A stretch of DNA of 64,000 nucleotides, taken from Enterobacter cancerogenus (GTDB lineage: Bacteria > Pseudomonadota > Gammaproteobacteria > Enterobacterales > Enterobacteriaceae). The DNA lies in contig JRUP01000034.1 of the NCBI GenBank assembly GCA_000773965.1, positions 1 through 64,000 on the forward strand. Direction: 5' to 3'. The notes beneath the pieces were generated by a model, which was not told where the DNA came from, did no database searches, and saw only the letters and a list, made by a program, of their open reading frames with translations. Each line of letters begins with the position of its first letter. The stretch's first letter is position 1. The position numbers and the translations under genes are program-made. Of this stretch, positions 40,831 through 50,828 are shown piece after piece.

Positions 40831-42276
40831 TTACTGCATCAGCAGATAGAGGCTGCTGTCGCCACGCTGCACATTCAGGGCCAGCACCGACGGTTTGGTG
40901 TCGAGGATTTTGCGCAGTTCACCAAGGTTGGCAATCGCCTGCTGGTTAACGCCCCTAATCACGTCACCTTTCTTCAGACCAATACGCGCTGCAGCACTGC
41001 CAGCCTTCACATTATCCACGCGCACGCCTTTCTGGCCGTTGCTGTCGATGTTGCTCAGGTCGGCACCTTCAATGCCGGTGTAGATCGTGGCGGACTGCAC
41101 TTTTTCCTGCGAGCTCTGCTGCAGTTCAACCGTAATCGTCACCGGTTTACCGTCACGTAACAGACCCAGCTGCAGTTTAGTGCCCACTGGCAGTGAACCC
41201 ACTTCTGCACGCAGCGCGGCAAAACTGGTCAGCGGTTTGCCATTCATCGACACCACGACATCGCCGGCTTTCACACCCGCTTTTGCCGCTGCCGAGTTAG
41301 GCAGGACCTGGCTCACAAAGGCACCGCGCTGGGCATCGACTTTCATCGCTTTCGCCAGCTCAGAGTTAAGCTCGGTACCCATAATGCCCAGCTCGCCACG
41401 CTTCACCTGACCATACTCGATCATTTGCGCCGTCAGGTTTTTCACCATCGCGCTTGGGATAGCAAAGCCGATACCGATATTGCCGCCGTCTGGCGCCAGA
41501 ATCGCGGTGTTAATGCCGATCAGCTCACCGTTCAGGTTCACCAGCGCACCACCGGAGTTACCACGGTTGATGGCGGCATCGGTCTGGATGAAGTTCTCGT
41601 AATTCTCGACATTCAAGCCGCTGCGGCCCAACGCTGAAACGATACCGGAGGTCACCGTTTCGCCGAGTCCATACGGATTACCGATCGCGACAGTGTAATC
41701 ACCGACACGTAAGTCATCGGAGTCAGCGATCTTAATCGCCGTTAGGTTCTTGGCGTCCTGCAGTTGAATTAGAGCGATATCAGACTGCGGATCTTTACCA
41801 ATCACTTTGGCGTCATAGCGACGGCCATCGCTCAGCTGTACCTGAATTTTGGTGGCGTTATCCACCACATGGTTGTTGGTGACGACATAGCCTTTATCGG
41901 CATTAATCACAACACCCGAACCGAGTGCACGGAATTTTTGCTGCTGGGTGTTGGCGCCGCCGTTGTCACCGCCCTGGCTGCCATCACCGCCGCCCTGGCA
42001 CATTGGCGAGCTTTGGAATGGCGAACCGTCCTGGCAGAATGGCGAGTTATCACCAAAGAATTGCTGGAATTGCTGCGGCATGCGCGGGGTTTTCACCGTG
42101 GTGCTGCCTTCAACACTAATACTCACCACGGAAGGCATCACTTTTTCCAGCATCGGCGCCAGGCTTGGCAACTGTTGGTTCGAGGAGGAAGCACTTTCCG
42201 CCGCGAAACTGACAGGGCTCAATGCCATGCCCAGACTAAGCGCCAGCGCACTTAACATTAATGTGCTTTTTTTCAT
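40831..42276 (-). CDS. degP: Periplasmic serine endoprotease/chaperone DegP
   Basis: A 481-residue HtrA protease that degrades or guards misfolded periplasmic and outer-membrane proteins. The signal peptide is about 26 residues (ending SFAA). Catalytic triad: His136 (TNNHVV), Asp166 (SDIALI), Ser241 (GNSGGAL). Cys81 and Cys93 lie in the long LA loop, which also carries a Gly/Gln-rich stretch (95-113). Two PDZ domains follow (about 285-375 and 390-478). A conserved sigma-E promoter precedes it. Confidence 0.97.
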   Translation of the reverse strand: MKKSTLMLSALALSLGMALSPVSFAAESASSSNQQLPSLAPMLEKVMPSVVSISVEGSTTVKTPRMPQQFQQFFGDNSPFCQDGSPFQSSPMCQGGGDGSQGGDNGGANTQQQKFRALGSGVVINADKGYVVTNNHVVDNATKIQVQLSDGRRYDAKVIGKDPQSDIALIQLQDAKNLTAIKIADSDDLRVGDYTVAIGNPYGLGETVTSGIVSALGRSGLNVENYENFIQTDAAINRGNSGGALVNLNGELIGINTAILAPDGGNIGIGFAIPSAMVKNLTAQMIEYGQVKRGELGIMGTELNSELAKAMKVDAQRGAFVSQVLPNSAAAKAGVKAGDVVVSMNGKPLTSFAALRAEVGSLPVGTKLQLGLLRDGKPVTITVELQQSSQEKVQSATIYTGIEGADLSNIDSNGQKGVRVDNVKAGSAAARIGLKKGDVIRGVNQQAIANLGELRKILDTKPSVLALNVQRGDSSLYLLMQ

Positions 42277-42329
42277 TTGTCTGTGTCTCTCTAAGATTTA
42301 CGGCCAGACCATTGCTGTGGTCGTGATGG

Positions 42330-42357
42330 TGAGATTAAGTTTTTAGCGCGAAGTTCC
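42330..42357 (-). promoter_or_regulatory. Sigma-E promoter of degP
   Basis: Minus-strand -35 GGAACTT (42351-42357), 16-bp spacer, -10 TCTCA (42330-42334). The -35, the spacer length and the TCT of the -10 match the known E. coli degP promoter. Confidence 0.85.
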
Positions 42358-42412
42358 TAATGAAGTTTTGGGTAAAGGTAAAAATTTATTCTTCATCTTT
42401 ACAAAACTCAGC

Positions 42413-43906
42413 TTATTCCACGGCCATCAAACGACGATACTCATCCCATGCATAATTGTCTGTCATTCCGCTGATATAGTCCTGAATCAAGCGCGAACGG
42501 TAATAACGCTCCCACAACAAACGTTGATATTTATGCTCGACAATCAGTGTACGCATCTGCTGCTGATAAGCTTTGCGATGTTTTCCTGAAAGCTTATGAA
42601 ACAGTCGCGTTTCTATCGGATATTTCGGCAGAAAATCGTCGTTCATCAGCGTAGTAAATTGTTCATAATTCAGCAACATTAATGACTGATAGATTTCCAG
42701 CAACCCTTTTATTACCCGATAACCTTGTAATTCGAGTTGCTCAACTTCCGGATGATTAAATACCTGCTGGCGCGCCACGGTTTTAAATAATTTCAACAGA
42801 CGGCCTTCATCACCGTCATCTTCCAGCAGCGCATGATTGAAGTTTCCTTCAAAAATAGCCGGGAGATTATCGACAAAACGGCGCACGGCATGGCTAACCA
42901 ACACATTTTGTACATTAACGCGTAATGACATGAAAAATTGATCGCTCAGGCTACGGCGTTTTTTCTGGTTGGCTTCTTTCCATGCCTCGCTCACTGTGCG
43001 ACTGAACGCATCACCACTATTTACCGGCCCCCAGGCTTTGAGCATAGACTTATACAAGGTCTCAACATCAAAAATGTCTTTTTCGACCGCATCATCTAAA
43101 TCGGCAATACAGTATGAGATATCGTCCGCGGCTTCCATAATCCAGGTGAGAGGATAGCGATGATGCTCTTTAATATGGGTCGCTGCGCGTAAGTCAGCCA
43201 CATATTCACGCTCGGACAAATAAAAACCAGGCTTCTTCATCAGCACGCTAAATTCTGCCGGCTTATCGCCCTGCCACCATGCGGGGGCGGTATATTTTAA
43301 AATACAGGCCACCTGCGCATAGCTAAGATTGAGCTGCAGCAGCGTATGCACCAGGCGAATCGCCTGCGCATTGCCTTCGAAGTGGCACAAATCCTGACGA
43401 ATCATTGCATTTAGCTGGTCAAAATCGGTGCGCTGATGCTCATCTGCCACGCCCGCCACCAGCGGGTCCACGAGTTCGAGAGGCAGATTGTCGTCAAACC
43501 AGTCATTGATCGCGGCTTCACCAAAGTGACCAAACGGCGGATTCCCCACATCATGCAGCAGGCAGGCCATCTCAATCAGACTCTCAAACGCGCCTTCAAA
43601 CTCATCCAGCCCGTAATTTGCCAGTCCACCGCCCTGCGTTTTCAGGTATTGCAGGATCTCTTTGGTGATATAGCGCCCGGTTTGCTGCACTTCCAGCGAG
43701 TGGGTCAAACGTGAACGCACCGCTGCATTACGCTCCAGAGGAAATACCTGAGTCTTTTGTTGCAGGCGGCGGATCGCGGCAGAATTGATGATGCGGCCAC
43801 GGTCACTCTCAAAGTGCCGTGTAATAAAGTATTCACCCTCAGGATCTTTGCGGCTGGTATAAGGGCGGGTGAAACTGATCTTATTTTTGAAATTGATCGG
43901 CGCCAT
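42413..43906 (-). CDS. dgt: Deoxyguanosinetriphosphate triphosphohydrolase
   Basis: A 497-residue HD-domain enzyme releasing tripolyphosphate from dGTP and so controlling dNTP pools. The HD motif is in [16 protein letters not shown] near residues 113-128. [24 protein letters not shown] near the N terminus is the Dgt signature. The second of two adjacent ATGs is preferred because it gives the family start MAPINF and better spacing to AAGGGG. It is upstream of degP and divergent from mtnN. Confidence 0.95.
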   Translation of the reverse strand: MAPINFKNKISFTRPYTSRKDPEGEYFITRHFESDRGRIINSAAIRRLQQKTQVFPLERNAAVRSRLTHSLEVQQTGRYITKEILQYLKTQGGGLANYGLDEFEGAFESLIEMACLLHDVGNPPFGHFGEAAINDWFDDNLPLELVDPLVAGVADEHQRTDFDQLNAMIRQDLCHFEGNAQAIRLVHTLLQLNLSYAQVACILKYTAPAWWQGDKPAEFSVLMKKPGFYLSEREYVADLRAATHIKEHHRYPLTWIMEAADDISYCIADLDDAVEKDIFDVETLYKSMLKAWGPVNSGDAFSRTVSEAWKEANQKKRRSLSDQFFMSLRVNVQNVLVSHAVRRFVDNLPAIFEGNFNHALLEDDGDEGRLLKLFKTVARQQVFNHPEVEQLELQGYRVIKGLLEIYQSLMLLNYEQFTTLMNDDFLPKYPIETRLFHKLSGKHRKAYQQQMRTLIVEHKYQRLLWERYYRSRLIQDYISGMTDNYAWDEYRRLMAVE

Positions 43907-44004
43907 CATTACCCCTTATTTTTTGGTGAATTCATCCTCTGCCAGCCATGGTAGACTATGCCTCACTTTTTAGCTTTACATCCATAACTACAGCGAGATT
44001 CTTT

Positions 44005-44703
44005 ATGAAAGCAGGCATTATTGGCGCGATGGAGCAGGAAGTCACCCTGCTGCGTGACAAAATCGAAAACCGTCAGACGCTGACGCTGGCTGGTTGTGAA
44101 ATTTATACCGGCACGCTGAACGGTGTTGAGGTTGCTCTGCTGAAATCAGGCATCGGTAAAACCGCAGCAGCGCTCGGCACGACCCTGTTGCTGGAGCTGT
44201 GCAAACCCGATGTGGTGATCAACACCGGTTCTGCCGGTGGTCTGGCCGCTTCACTTAAAGTGGGCGATATCGTGGTTTCTGATGAAGTGCGCTATCACGA
44301 TGCCGACGTGACCGCTTTTGGTTACGAACCTGGCCAGATGGCCGGTTGCCCGGCAGCCTTTGTGGCGGATGAAAAACTGATCGCCGCTGCGGAGCAAGTG
44401 ATTAAGCAGCTGGATCTCAACGCAGTGCGCGGTTTAGTGGTCAGCGGGGATGCGTTCATCAACGGTGCTGAGCCACTGGCACGCATTCGCACCACCTTCC
44501 CACTGGCGATCGCCGTGGAGATGGAGGCCACCGCCATCGGTCACGTTTGCCATCAGTTCAAGGTACCGTTTGTGGTGGTGCGCGCGATTTCCGATGTCGC
44601 GGACAAAGAATCCCACCTGAGCTTTGATGAGTTCCTGGTTGTTGCCGCTAAACAATCGTCGCTGATGGTTGAAAACCTGCTGGCACAACTGGCGCGTGGC
44701 TAA
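44005..44703 (+). CDS. mtnN: 5'-methylthioadenosine/S-adenosylhomocysteine nucleosidase
   Basis: A 232-residue cytosolic nucleosidase (Pfs) that cleaves adenine from MTA, SAH and 5'-deoxyadenosine; with LuxS it yields the AI-2 precursor. [13 protein letters not shown] includes Glu12. The middle GSAGGL and [12 protein letters not shown] bind ribose and base, and the catalytic Asp lies in RAISDVAD. The ATG at 44005 matches the family start. The end overlaps btuF. Confidence 0.97.
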   Translation: MKAGIIGAMEQEVTLLRDKIENRQTLTLAGCEIYTGTLNGVEVALLKSGIGKTAAALGTTLLLELCKPDVVINTGSAGGLAASLKVGDIVVSDEVRYHDADVTAFGYEPGQMAGCPAAFVADEKLIAAAEQVIKQLDLNAVRGLVVSGDAFINGAEPLARIRTTFPLAIAVEMEATAIGHVCHQFKVPFVVVRAISDVADKESHLSFDEFLVVAAKQSSLMVENLLAQLARG

Positions 44704-45505
44704 ATATTGGCTACTTGGGCTATTGCTGATCGGCAATAGCCTGTTTGCCGCTGCCCCGCGCGTTATCACGCTATCGCCCCATCTGACCGAACTGGCTTTC
44801 GCAGCGGGCATTACGCCGGTGGCGGTGAGTGCTTATTCGGATTTCCCGGCGCAGGCCAACCAGCTAGAGCAGGTGGCAAACTGGCAGGGCATCAACGTTG
44901 AACGCATCCTGCAACTGAAACCGGATGTGGTGCTGGCCTGGCGCGGTGGTAATCCACAGCGACAGATCGACCAACTGCAACGTCTGGGCATTAAAGTCGA
45001 ATGGATTGATCCGCAGACCATTGATCAGATGATTGATGCGTTAGCAGCGCTCAAACCGTGGAGTCCACAACCTCAGCAGGCGCTAGACGCCGCCCAATCA
45101 CTGCGCGAGCAGGAAAATGAGCTGCGTGAGCAGTATCAACAGCGCACGCCAATTCCACTGTTTCTGCAGTTTGGCCAGCAGCCGCTGTTTACAGCCTCAC
45201 GCAATACGTTGCAAAACGAAGTGATAACGCTGTGTGGCGGTAAGAATATCTTTGCTGACAGTCGCGTAAGCTGGCCACAGGTGAGCCGCGAGCAAGTGCT
45301 GGCGCGCCATCCCGAGGCGATTGTGATTGGCGGTGACCGTGCGCAAGCCGCGAATACTGTGAAATTCTGGCAGCCACAACTGACGGTGCCAGTCATTGCC
45401 ATTAACGATGACTGGCTGAGTCGACCGGGTCCACGTATCCTGCTGGCGGCCAAACAGCTGTGCGCTGATTTACATCCGGCGAAAAATAGCACCAAAAAAG
45501 ATTAA
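44696..45505 (+). CDS. btuF: Vitamin B12-binding periplasmic protein BtuF
   Basis: A 269-residue class III binding protein that delivers cobalamin to BtuCD. The GTG at 44696 inside the mtnN 3' end gives a proper signal peptide ([13 protein letters not shown]..., ending FAA before APRV), parallel to E. coli MAK. An ATG at 44669 would add a charged leader. Two lobes are joined by a long helix (about 100-150). No btuC or btuD is nearby, as in E. coli. Confidence 0.93.
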   Translation: MAKYWLLGLLLIGNSLFAAAPRVITLSPHLTELAFAAGITPVAVSAYSDFPAQANQLEQVANWQGINVERILQLKPDVVLAWRGGNPQRQIDQLQRLGIKVEWIDPQTIDQMIDALAALKPWSPQPQQALDAAQSLREQENELREQYQQRTPIPLFLQFGQQPLFTASRNTLQNEVITLCGGKNIFADSRVSWPQVSREQVLARHPEAIVIGGDRAQAANTVKFWQPQLTVPVIAINDDWLSRPGPRILLAAKQLCADLHPAKNSTKKD

Positions 45506-45540
45506 AGATTCGGCAAAAATTGTCGAAAATCAAAATACAA

Positions 45541-45575
45541 GGCACTGCGGCCACGTATGCTCAGTGCCCTTTTTG
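45541..45575 (+). terminator. Candidate terminator after mtnN-btuF
   Basis: Stem GGCACTG / CAGTGCC (45541-45547, 45562-45568) with a 14-base loop and CTTTTTG after it. Confidence 0.65.
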
Positions 45576-45612
45576 CGCAACGCGCAACTTTTGACTTCAC
45601 CAGGAATTATCA

Positions 45613-45864
45613 ATGACCAGAGCACTGCTCCTGGCCATAGGGCTCGCGATGGCTGCGCCAATTGGCGCGGCGACCTCCACCGGCTCTATTGCCGTCACGT
45701 TGACCATATTTTCCCGCTGCGATATCTCACGGCAAAGCGAACAAACATTGCCATCGATTGATTGTGGACGTCACTTCAGTGCACAGCCGCGCGTGACCGA
45801 AAGCGTGTTAAAGCGCGATGCGAAGCGTCGTGAGTCGTCACGATTAGTGACCGTAGAGTGGTAA
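45613..45864 (+). CDS. Small secreted protein of unknown function
   Basis: An 83-residue protein with a clear Sec signal peptide (MTRALLLAIGLAMAAPIGA, cleavage near ATS). The mature part is about 63 residues with two cysteines (SRCDIS and IDCGRH) that could form one disulfide, then a Lys/Arg-rich stretch. The first strand (GSIAVTLTI) and the last residues (LVTVEW) faintly recall a shortened spore-coat-U/pilin domain, but I cannot claim homology. AGGA lies eight bases before the ATG. It occupies the place of yadS in E. coli. Confidence 0.7.
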   Translation: MTRALLLAIGLAMAAPIGAATSTGSIAVTLTIFSRCDISRQSEQTLPSIDCGRHFSAQPRVTESVLKRDAKRRESSRLVTVEW

Positions 45865-45869
45865 CGTTC

Positions 45870-45890
45870 TGACCGCCAGAGCGGCGGTCA
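45870..45890. terminator. Stem-loop between the small secreted gene and erpA
   Basis: Stem TGACCGCC / GGCGGTCA with loop AGAGC, between convergent genes. No T tract follows on either strand. Confidence 0.55.
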
Positions 45891-45899
45891 GAAAAGGGA

Positions 45900-46247
45900 T
45901 CAGATGCTGAAGGAAGAACCACAACCGCAAGTCGTTTTCGCGTTCGGGTTTGTCACGATAAAACGTGAACCCTCAAGACCTTCGGTATAATCAACCGAAC
46001 CGCCCACCAGATACTGCAGGCTCATTGGATCAACCACCAGCGCCACGCCCTGCTTTTCAATGGTCATGTCGCCGTCATTCATTTGATCGTCAAAAGTAAA
46101 ACCGTACTGGAAACCACTGCACCCGCCACCGGTGATGTACACGCGCAGTTTCAGCTCTGGATTCTCTTCATCCGCGATCAAATTTTTCACTTTTTTCGCT
46201 GCTGCTTCAGTGAATTGCAAAGGCAGCGCTGCTACGTCGTCACTCAT
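45900..46247 (-). CDS. erpA: Iron-sulfur cluster insertion protein ErpA
   Basis: A 115-residue A-type carrier that delivers Fe-S clusters to apoproteins, including the isoprenoid enzymes IspG and IspH. The three cluster-binding cysteines are Cys43 ([10 protein letters not shown]), Cys107 and Cys109 (CGCG). It stands alone, divergent from hemL; in E. coli clcA lies between them and is absent here. Confidence 0.97.
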   Translation of the reverse strand: MSDDVAALPLQFTEAAAKKVKNLIADEENPELKLRVYITGGGCSGFQYGFTFDDQMNDGDMTIEKQGVALVVDPMSLQYLVGGSVDYTEGLEGSRFIVTNPNAKTTCGCGSSFSI

Positions 46248-46469
46248 GTTTTACTCCGGGTAAACGTCCAGGTCAGAAAACGACCTTAATTCCACTATTA
46301 TCTGCCAGCCGCCCAGTGCAATCAAGTACTGCGCTTGACACTGTGTGCCGCCTGCGCTGCGCTAAAGTATAGCTTTAAAAGGCTTTCGCACCCGCTTGCC
46401 TTTCTAATCGGGCGACTCTTCCCTTAGAATGGCGCCAGAATTTTTTTCCAGAACAGCAGGAGCCGAGCA

Positions 46470-47750
46470 ATGAGTAAGTCTGAAAACCTGTATGCCGAAG
46501 CGCAACGCCTGATCCCTGGCGGTGTGAACTCCCCGGTACGTGCTTTTACCGGTGTGGGCGGCGTGCCGCTGTTCATCGAACGCGCCGACGGCGCTTATCT
46601 GTATGACGCCGATGGCAAAGCCTACATCGACTATGTCGGTTCATGGGGCCCAATGGTGCTGGGGCATAACAATGCCAATATCCGCAATGCGGTGATTGAA
46701 GCGGCATCTCGTGGTTTGAGTTTCGGTGCCCCAACCGAAATGGAAGTGAAAATGGCCGAGCTGGTGTGTGAGCTGGTGCCAAGTATGGACATGGTGCGCA
46801 TGGTGAACTCCGGCACCGAAGCCACCATGAGCGCCATTCGTCTGGCTCGTGGCTTTACCCATCGTGACAAGATCATCAAATTTGAAGGCTGCTACCACGG
46901 CCACGCCGACTGTCTGCTGGTGAAAGCCGGTTCCGGCGCATTGACCCTGGGCCAACCGAACTCACCGGGTGTTCCGGCTGATTTCGCTAAACACACCCTG
47001 ACCTGCACTTACAACGATCTGGCGTCAGTACGCGAAGCCTTCGAGCAGTATCCAGAAGATATCGCCTGTATCATCGTTGAACCCGTTGCGGGCAATATGA
47101 ACTGTATCCCACCGCAACCGGACTTCCTGCCGGGCCTGCGTGCACTCTGTGATGAGTTTGGTGCGCTGCTGATCATCGATGAAGTGATGACCGGCTTCCG
47201 TGTGGCGCTGGGCGGTGCTCAGGCTTATTACGATGTCACGCCGGATCTGACCTGTCTCGGCAAAATCATCGGTGGCGGCATGCCGGTGGGCGCATTTGGT
47301 GGTCGTCGTGATGTGATGGCTGCACTGGCACCAACGGGTCCGGTTTACCAGGCGGGTACGCTTTCCGGTAACCCGATTGCCATGGCGGCCGGTTTTGCTT
47401 GCCTGACGCAGATTGCTCAACCGGGCACGCACAGCACTCTGACCGACCTCACCACCCAACTGTCTGAAGGCTTGCTGGCAGCGGCAAAAGCAGAAAACAT
47501 TCCGCTGGTGATCAACCACGTTGGCGGCATGTTCGGTATCTTCTTTACCGATGCCGAAAGCGTAACCTGCTATGCCGACGTGACAAAATGCGACGTTGAG
47601 CGCTTTAAGCGCTTCTTCCACCTGATGCTGGAAGAAGGCGTTTACCTCGCACCTTCTGCTTTTGAAGCGGGCTTTATGTCGCTGGCACACAGCCAGGAAG
47701 ATATTCAGCGCACCATTGATGCGGCACGCCGCAGTTTCGCGAAGCTGTAA
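46470..47750 (+). CDS. hemL: Glutamate-1-semialdehyde 2,1-aminomutase
   Basis: A 426-residue PLP enzyme converting glutamate 1-semialdehyde to 5-aminolevulinate in haem synthesis. Lys265 in [13 protein letters not shown] forms the Schiff base; [16 protein letters not shown] (about 112-127) binds phosphate. Length equals E. coli HemL. AGGAG precedes the ATG at a good distance. A palindrome lies 10 bp after the stop. Confidence 0.98.
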   Translation: MSKSENLYAEAQRLIPGGVNSPVRAFTGVGGVPLFIERADGAYLYDADGKAYIDYVGSWGPMVLGHNNANIRNAVIEAASRGLSFGAPTEMEVKMAELVCELVPSMDMVRMVNSGTEATMSAIRLARGFTHRDKIIKFEGCYHGHADCLLVKAGSGALTLGQPNSPGVPADFAKHTLTCTYNDLASVREAFEQYPEDIACIIVEPVAGNMNCIPPQPDFLPGLRALCDEFGALLIIDEVMTGFRVALGGAQAYYDVTPDLTCLGKIIGGGMPVGAFGGRRDVMAALAPTGPVYQAGTLSGNPIAMAAGFACLTQIAQPGTHSTLTDLTTQLSEGLLAAAKAENIPLVINHVGGMFGIFFTDAESVTCYADVTKCDVERFKRFFHLMLEEGVYLAPSAFEAGFMSLAHSQEDIQRTIDAARRSFAKL

Positions 47751-47759
47751 GCCATTAGC

Positions 47760-47779
47760 GGGCGCCAGGAATGGCGCCC
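47760..47779 (+). repeat. Palindromic intergenic repeat after hemL
   Basis: GGGCGCCA / TGGCGCCC (47760-47767, 47772-47779) around GGAA, followed by CCTAC. No T run, so REP-like rather than a standard terminator. Confidence 0.7.
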
Positions 47780-47886
47780 CTACATTGATGTGCCCTGCTG
47801 TCCCTTGAGGCACAACGTCCCCTAAAGACACCTTGCCGTTCGTTCGCATCGTTATGCTCAGCTACACTCATACACCCATTTCCGTT

Positions 47887-47980
47887 AGGTTGCACAATTA
47901 TGCGCAGCTGTCCTGTAAGTATGCGCAGCTGCCCTGTAAGCGCCGATTGACGTAGGTTGCGCGTTTATGCGCGACGCAAC
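47887..47980. repeat. Composite REP-like repeat cluster at the fhuB 3' end
   Basis: Contains a 21-bp tandem pair (47900-47920, 47921-47941) differing at two positions, and two related units beginning AGGTTGC (47887 and 47954) that both lead into TTATGCGC. The second is an imperfect palindrome, GTTGCG at 47957-47962 against CGCAAC at 47975-47980, and overlaps the fhuB stop codon. The rest of 47781-47886 shows nothing recognisable. Confidence 0.7.
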
Positions 47981-49941
47981 AGCCAGATAAAATACGGCGC
48001 GCCGAAGAAGGTCGCCATTAAACCTGCAGGGATCTGATCCGGGAACGCCAGCATCCTGCCGCACCAGTCTGCAAACACCATCAATCCGCCGCCCAACAGG
48101 CCCGCCATCAACACCTGGGGTAATGCGCGCCGGAACCCCAGCATGCGCACAATATGCGGAGCCATCAAACCGATAAAACTCAATGGGCCAATGGTCAGGG
48201 TGGCCGTGGCGGTCAGCGCCGCCGCCAGCAGCAGCAAGCTCAGACGCGAGCCGGTCAATGCCATACCGGCCGAACGTGCCGTGGCGCTGCCTAACGGCAG
48301 CAGCGTAAGCCAGCGGCTGGCCAGTGGCGCTAGCGCAATCAGGATGATACCCACCACGGCGCTTTGCACTGCTTGCGGCATATTGATGTTGTAAGTCGAA
48401 CCGGAAATCCAGCTTAGCAGGCCGCCCATGCGCGGATCGCCACTCGCCATTAACACCATCAGTAAGGTGACAAAGGCACTGTTGAGCGCCATGCCCGCCA
48501 GCAACATACGCTCCGGTGAGAAACCTCCGCGACTGGCGACCAGCATAATGACCAGCAGCGTCAGCGCCGCGCCTAATGCGCCAGCGGGCAGCAACCACGC
48601 CACGGCGTCACCCGGCACAAAGAACATCATCACAACCACACCACAGGCCGCGCCGGAACTGATGCCTAACACTTCCGGACTGGCCATCGGGTTGCCAGTG
48701 AGGCGCTGAATCAACGCACCTGCAACACCCAGCATCATCCCCACGACTAACGCCGCCAGCACGCGAGGTGCACGCCACGGCAGCAGTTGATGCAGCATCT
48801 CACCACTCACCCACGTCCAGCTGTGTGCATCACGACCAAAGGAGATGCCGATAACGCTCAGCAGCGCCAGCACCCCAAGGCCAATGCCACACCACAGCAC
48901 CACCTTCTGGCGCTCTGCCGGCACCTTGTCGCCCATATTCATTGCCGGTGGAACCGAGCCGGTACGTAAACGCGGCAACAGCCACAGCAGAATCGGTACG
49001 CCAATCAACGCGGTCGCTGTGCCGGTGGAAACCTCGCGCCAGTGGCTGGTAAGCCACAATACGCACTGATCGGCCAGCCACAGCAGTAAGGCACCAATCA
49101 GCGGAGCCAGCAGCATACGGCTGAGTAAGCGACGCCCCCCGAGCATTTTCGCCAGCAGTGGTGCAAACAGCCCGATAAAACCGATAATCCCGGCGACGTT
49201 CACCAATTGCGCACTTAACAGAATCGCCAGAGCGAGTGCGCCGACACGCGCAGCAGACAGTGCCAGACCGAGATTTTTTGCTACGCCGTCATCAAGCCCC
49301 ATGAGCGTCAAGGGGCGCAGCAATGCCAGCGCCACGACAAAAGCCAGCAGCAGACGCGGCCACAGCATGGCGACGTTGTGCCCATCCATCTGATTCAGTG
49401 TGCCGGTGCTCCACAAGAACATATTCAGCAGCTGATCATGATTGAAGATGGCAAAGATTTGATTCACCGAACCGGCATACAGGCTCAGGACCAGCCCGGC
49501 GAGGATCAGTGTCACGGGTGACAGCCGTTTGCCCCAGGCCACGCCAAATACCAGGATGCCCACCAGCACTGCGCCCGCCATCGCAGCAAATTGCTGTGTC
49601 AGCTCACCACCCGGCAAATGCCAGAGCGTGGCGACCGTAATACCGAGCTGTGCACCGGATGACACACCCAACGTGGTCGGTTCCGCCAGCGGATTGCGCA
49701 GCACCTGCTGAAACAGTAAACCGGCCAATCCGAGACCCGCCCCCACCAACAGCGCCAGCGCCAGACGCGATAACAGGCTGTGATGGAACACCACCTGTTG
49801 GATACTGTTGATGTCCGGCGCAAAGAAGGCTTGTGACCACTGCGCCGTTGGCAGCGCGTCACGCAGATTGAGAAAGGTCAGCGCCAGCGCCAGTAAAAAC
49901 ATGCTGCTTAGCAGCATCACAGGAAAGAGACGATGGCGCAT
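47965..49941 (-). CDS. fhuB: Fe(3+)-hydroxamate ABC transporter permease FhuB
   Basis: A 658-residue inner-membrane permease for ferrichrome and related siderophores. It is a tandem fusion of two BtuC-like halves, each with about ten membrane segments and its own GNPLAEPTTLG/GNPMASPEVLG-type loop. The start MRHRLFPVML (49941) overlaps the fhuD stop. A frame extending to 50067 lies inside fhuD and is not used. The last codons lie in a palindromic repeat. Confidence 0.96.
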   Translation of the reverse strand: MRHRLFPVMLLSSMFLLALALTFLNLRDALPTAQWSQAFFAPDINSIQQVVFHHSLLSRLALALLVGAGLGLAGLLFQQVLRNPLAEPTTLGVSSGAQLGITVATLWHLPGGELTQQFAAMAGAVLVGILVFGVAWGKRLSPVTLILAGLVLSLYAGSVNQIFAIFNHDQLLNMFLWSTGTLNQMDGHNVAMLWPRLLLAFVVALALLRPLTLMGLDDGVAKNLGLALSAARVGALALAILLSAQLVNVAGIIGFIGLFAPLLAKMLGGRRLLSRMLLAPLIGALLLWLADQCVLWLTSHWREVSTGTATALIGVPILLWLLPRLRTGSVPPAMNMGDKVPAERQKVVLWCGIGLGVLALLSVIGISFGRDAHSWTWVSGEMLHQLLPWRAPRVLAALVVGMMLGVAGALIQRLTGNPMASPEVLGISSGAACGVVVMMFFVPGDAVAWLLPAGALGAALTLLVIMLVASRGGFSPERMLLAGMALNSAFVTLLMVLMASGDPRMGGLLSWISGSTYNINMPQAVQSAVVGIILIALAPLASRWLTLLPLGSATARSAGMALTGSRLSLLLLAAALTATATLTIGPLSFIGLMAPHIVRMLGFRRALPQVLMAGLLGGGLMVFADWCGRMLAFPDQIPAGLMATFFGAPYFIWLLRRA

Positions 49942-50819
49942 CAGTGCGACTCCAGCGCGTGTTCCAGCACGCGGACAAATTTCAGCGCTGAATAGGTCGC
50001 GCCGTAATACCAGACGGCAGGCACACGCTGGAAGCGGCCCGCGCGGATAAACGGCAGCGCCTGCCACAGCGCAGTTTTCATCACCTGCTGCATGTCACGA
50101 TCGTTATCGTGATCAAAACAGATCACCTGCACATCGCCAACATCGGCTAACCGCTCAAGCCCAACCACGGCACTGCCCCAGAAGTTAGTTTCACCGTGCC
50201 AGGCGTTGGTGAGACCCAGAATCTCCATCACTTCCAGGAACAAACTGTTGGTGCCAAACGTGATGGCGTGACGGCTGTCCATCAATGACATCAGCAGCAC
50301 CGGACGATCTGCCCAGGGTTTGAGACGTTCGCGCGCTGCCGCTAGCTGCTCATCCAGGAATTGCAGATGCTGTACCGCCTGCGCTTCCCGGCCCAGCCGG
50401 GCACCGAGCGCATGCAGTGATTTACGGGCAGTACTTAACGGTTTACCGTCCCCGCTATTCAGATCAAAGCCCATGGTCGGCGCGATGCGATCGAGTTTAT
50501 CTAATCCCGGACCGTAGCCGTTGGAGTGCAGGATTAAGGAAGGTTCGAGCTGCGTCATCAGTTCCAGATTGGGTTCGGTGCGCAGGCCGAGATCGATGGT
50601 GCTGGCGGATAGCATCGGCTCGCCAACCCAGATGTTGTAGTTGCGCAAATCAGCCACACCGAGCGGCGATACACCGAGCGCCATCAGTAGCTCAACGGGT
50701 AGCCATTCCAGCGCCAGGATGCGCTGCAGATCGGGTATTGCCGCACGCAATGGGGCAACGTTCATCAGTGGCGTCAGTGCCAGCGCCGTCAGCAAGCGAC
50801 GGCGTGAAATGTCGAACAT
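49941..50819 (-). CDS. fhuD: Fe(3+)-hydroxamate-binding protein FhuD
   Basis: A 292-residue periplasmic class III binding protein that hands hydroxamate siderophores from FhuA to FhuB. The N terminus MFDISRRRLLTALALTP carries a twin-arginine motif, indicating Tat export, as reported for E. coli FhuD. The two lobes are joined by a rigid helix. It lies 9 bp after fhuC and overlaps fhuB. Confidence 0.95.
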   Translation of the reverse strand: MFDISRRRLLTALALTPLMNVAPLRAAIPDLQRILALEWLPVELLMALGVSPLGVADLRNYNIWVGEPMLSASTIDLGLRTEPNLELMTQLEPSLILHSNGYGPGLDKLDRIAPTMGFDLNSGDGKPLSTARKSLHALGARLGREAQAVQHLQFLDEQLAAARERLKPWADRPVLLMSLMDSRHAITFGTNSLFLEVMEILGLTNAWHGETNFWGSAVVGLERLADVGDVQVICFDHDNDRDMQQVMKTALWQALPFIRAGRFQRVPAVWYYGATYSALKFVRVLEHALESH

Positions 50820-50828
50820 GGCGAGGCC

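Noticed and set aside
42371-42384. Possible CpxR box (GTAAA GTAAA) upstream of degP
   Set aside because: The two GTAAA units are one base apart instead of five, so it does not fit the CpxR consensus, although degP is a Cpx target in E. coli.
47025-47849. A 274-codon open frame antisense to hemL
   Set aside because: Covers conserved hemL codons, lacks known motifs and a credible ribosome site.
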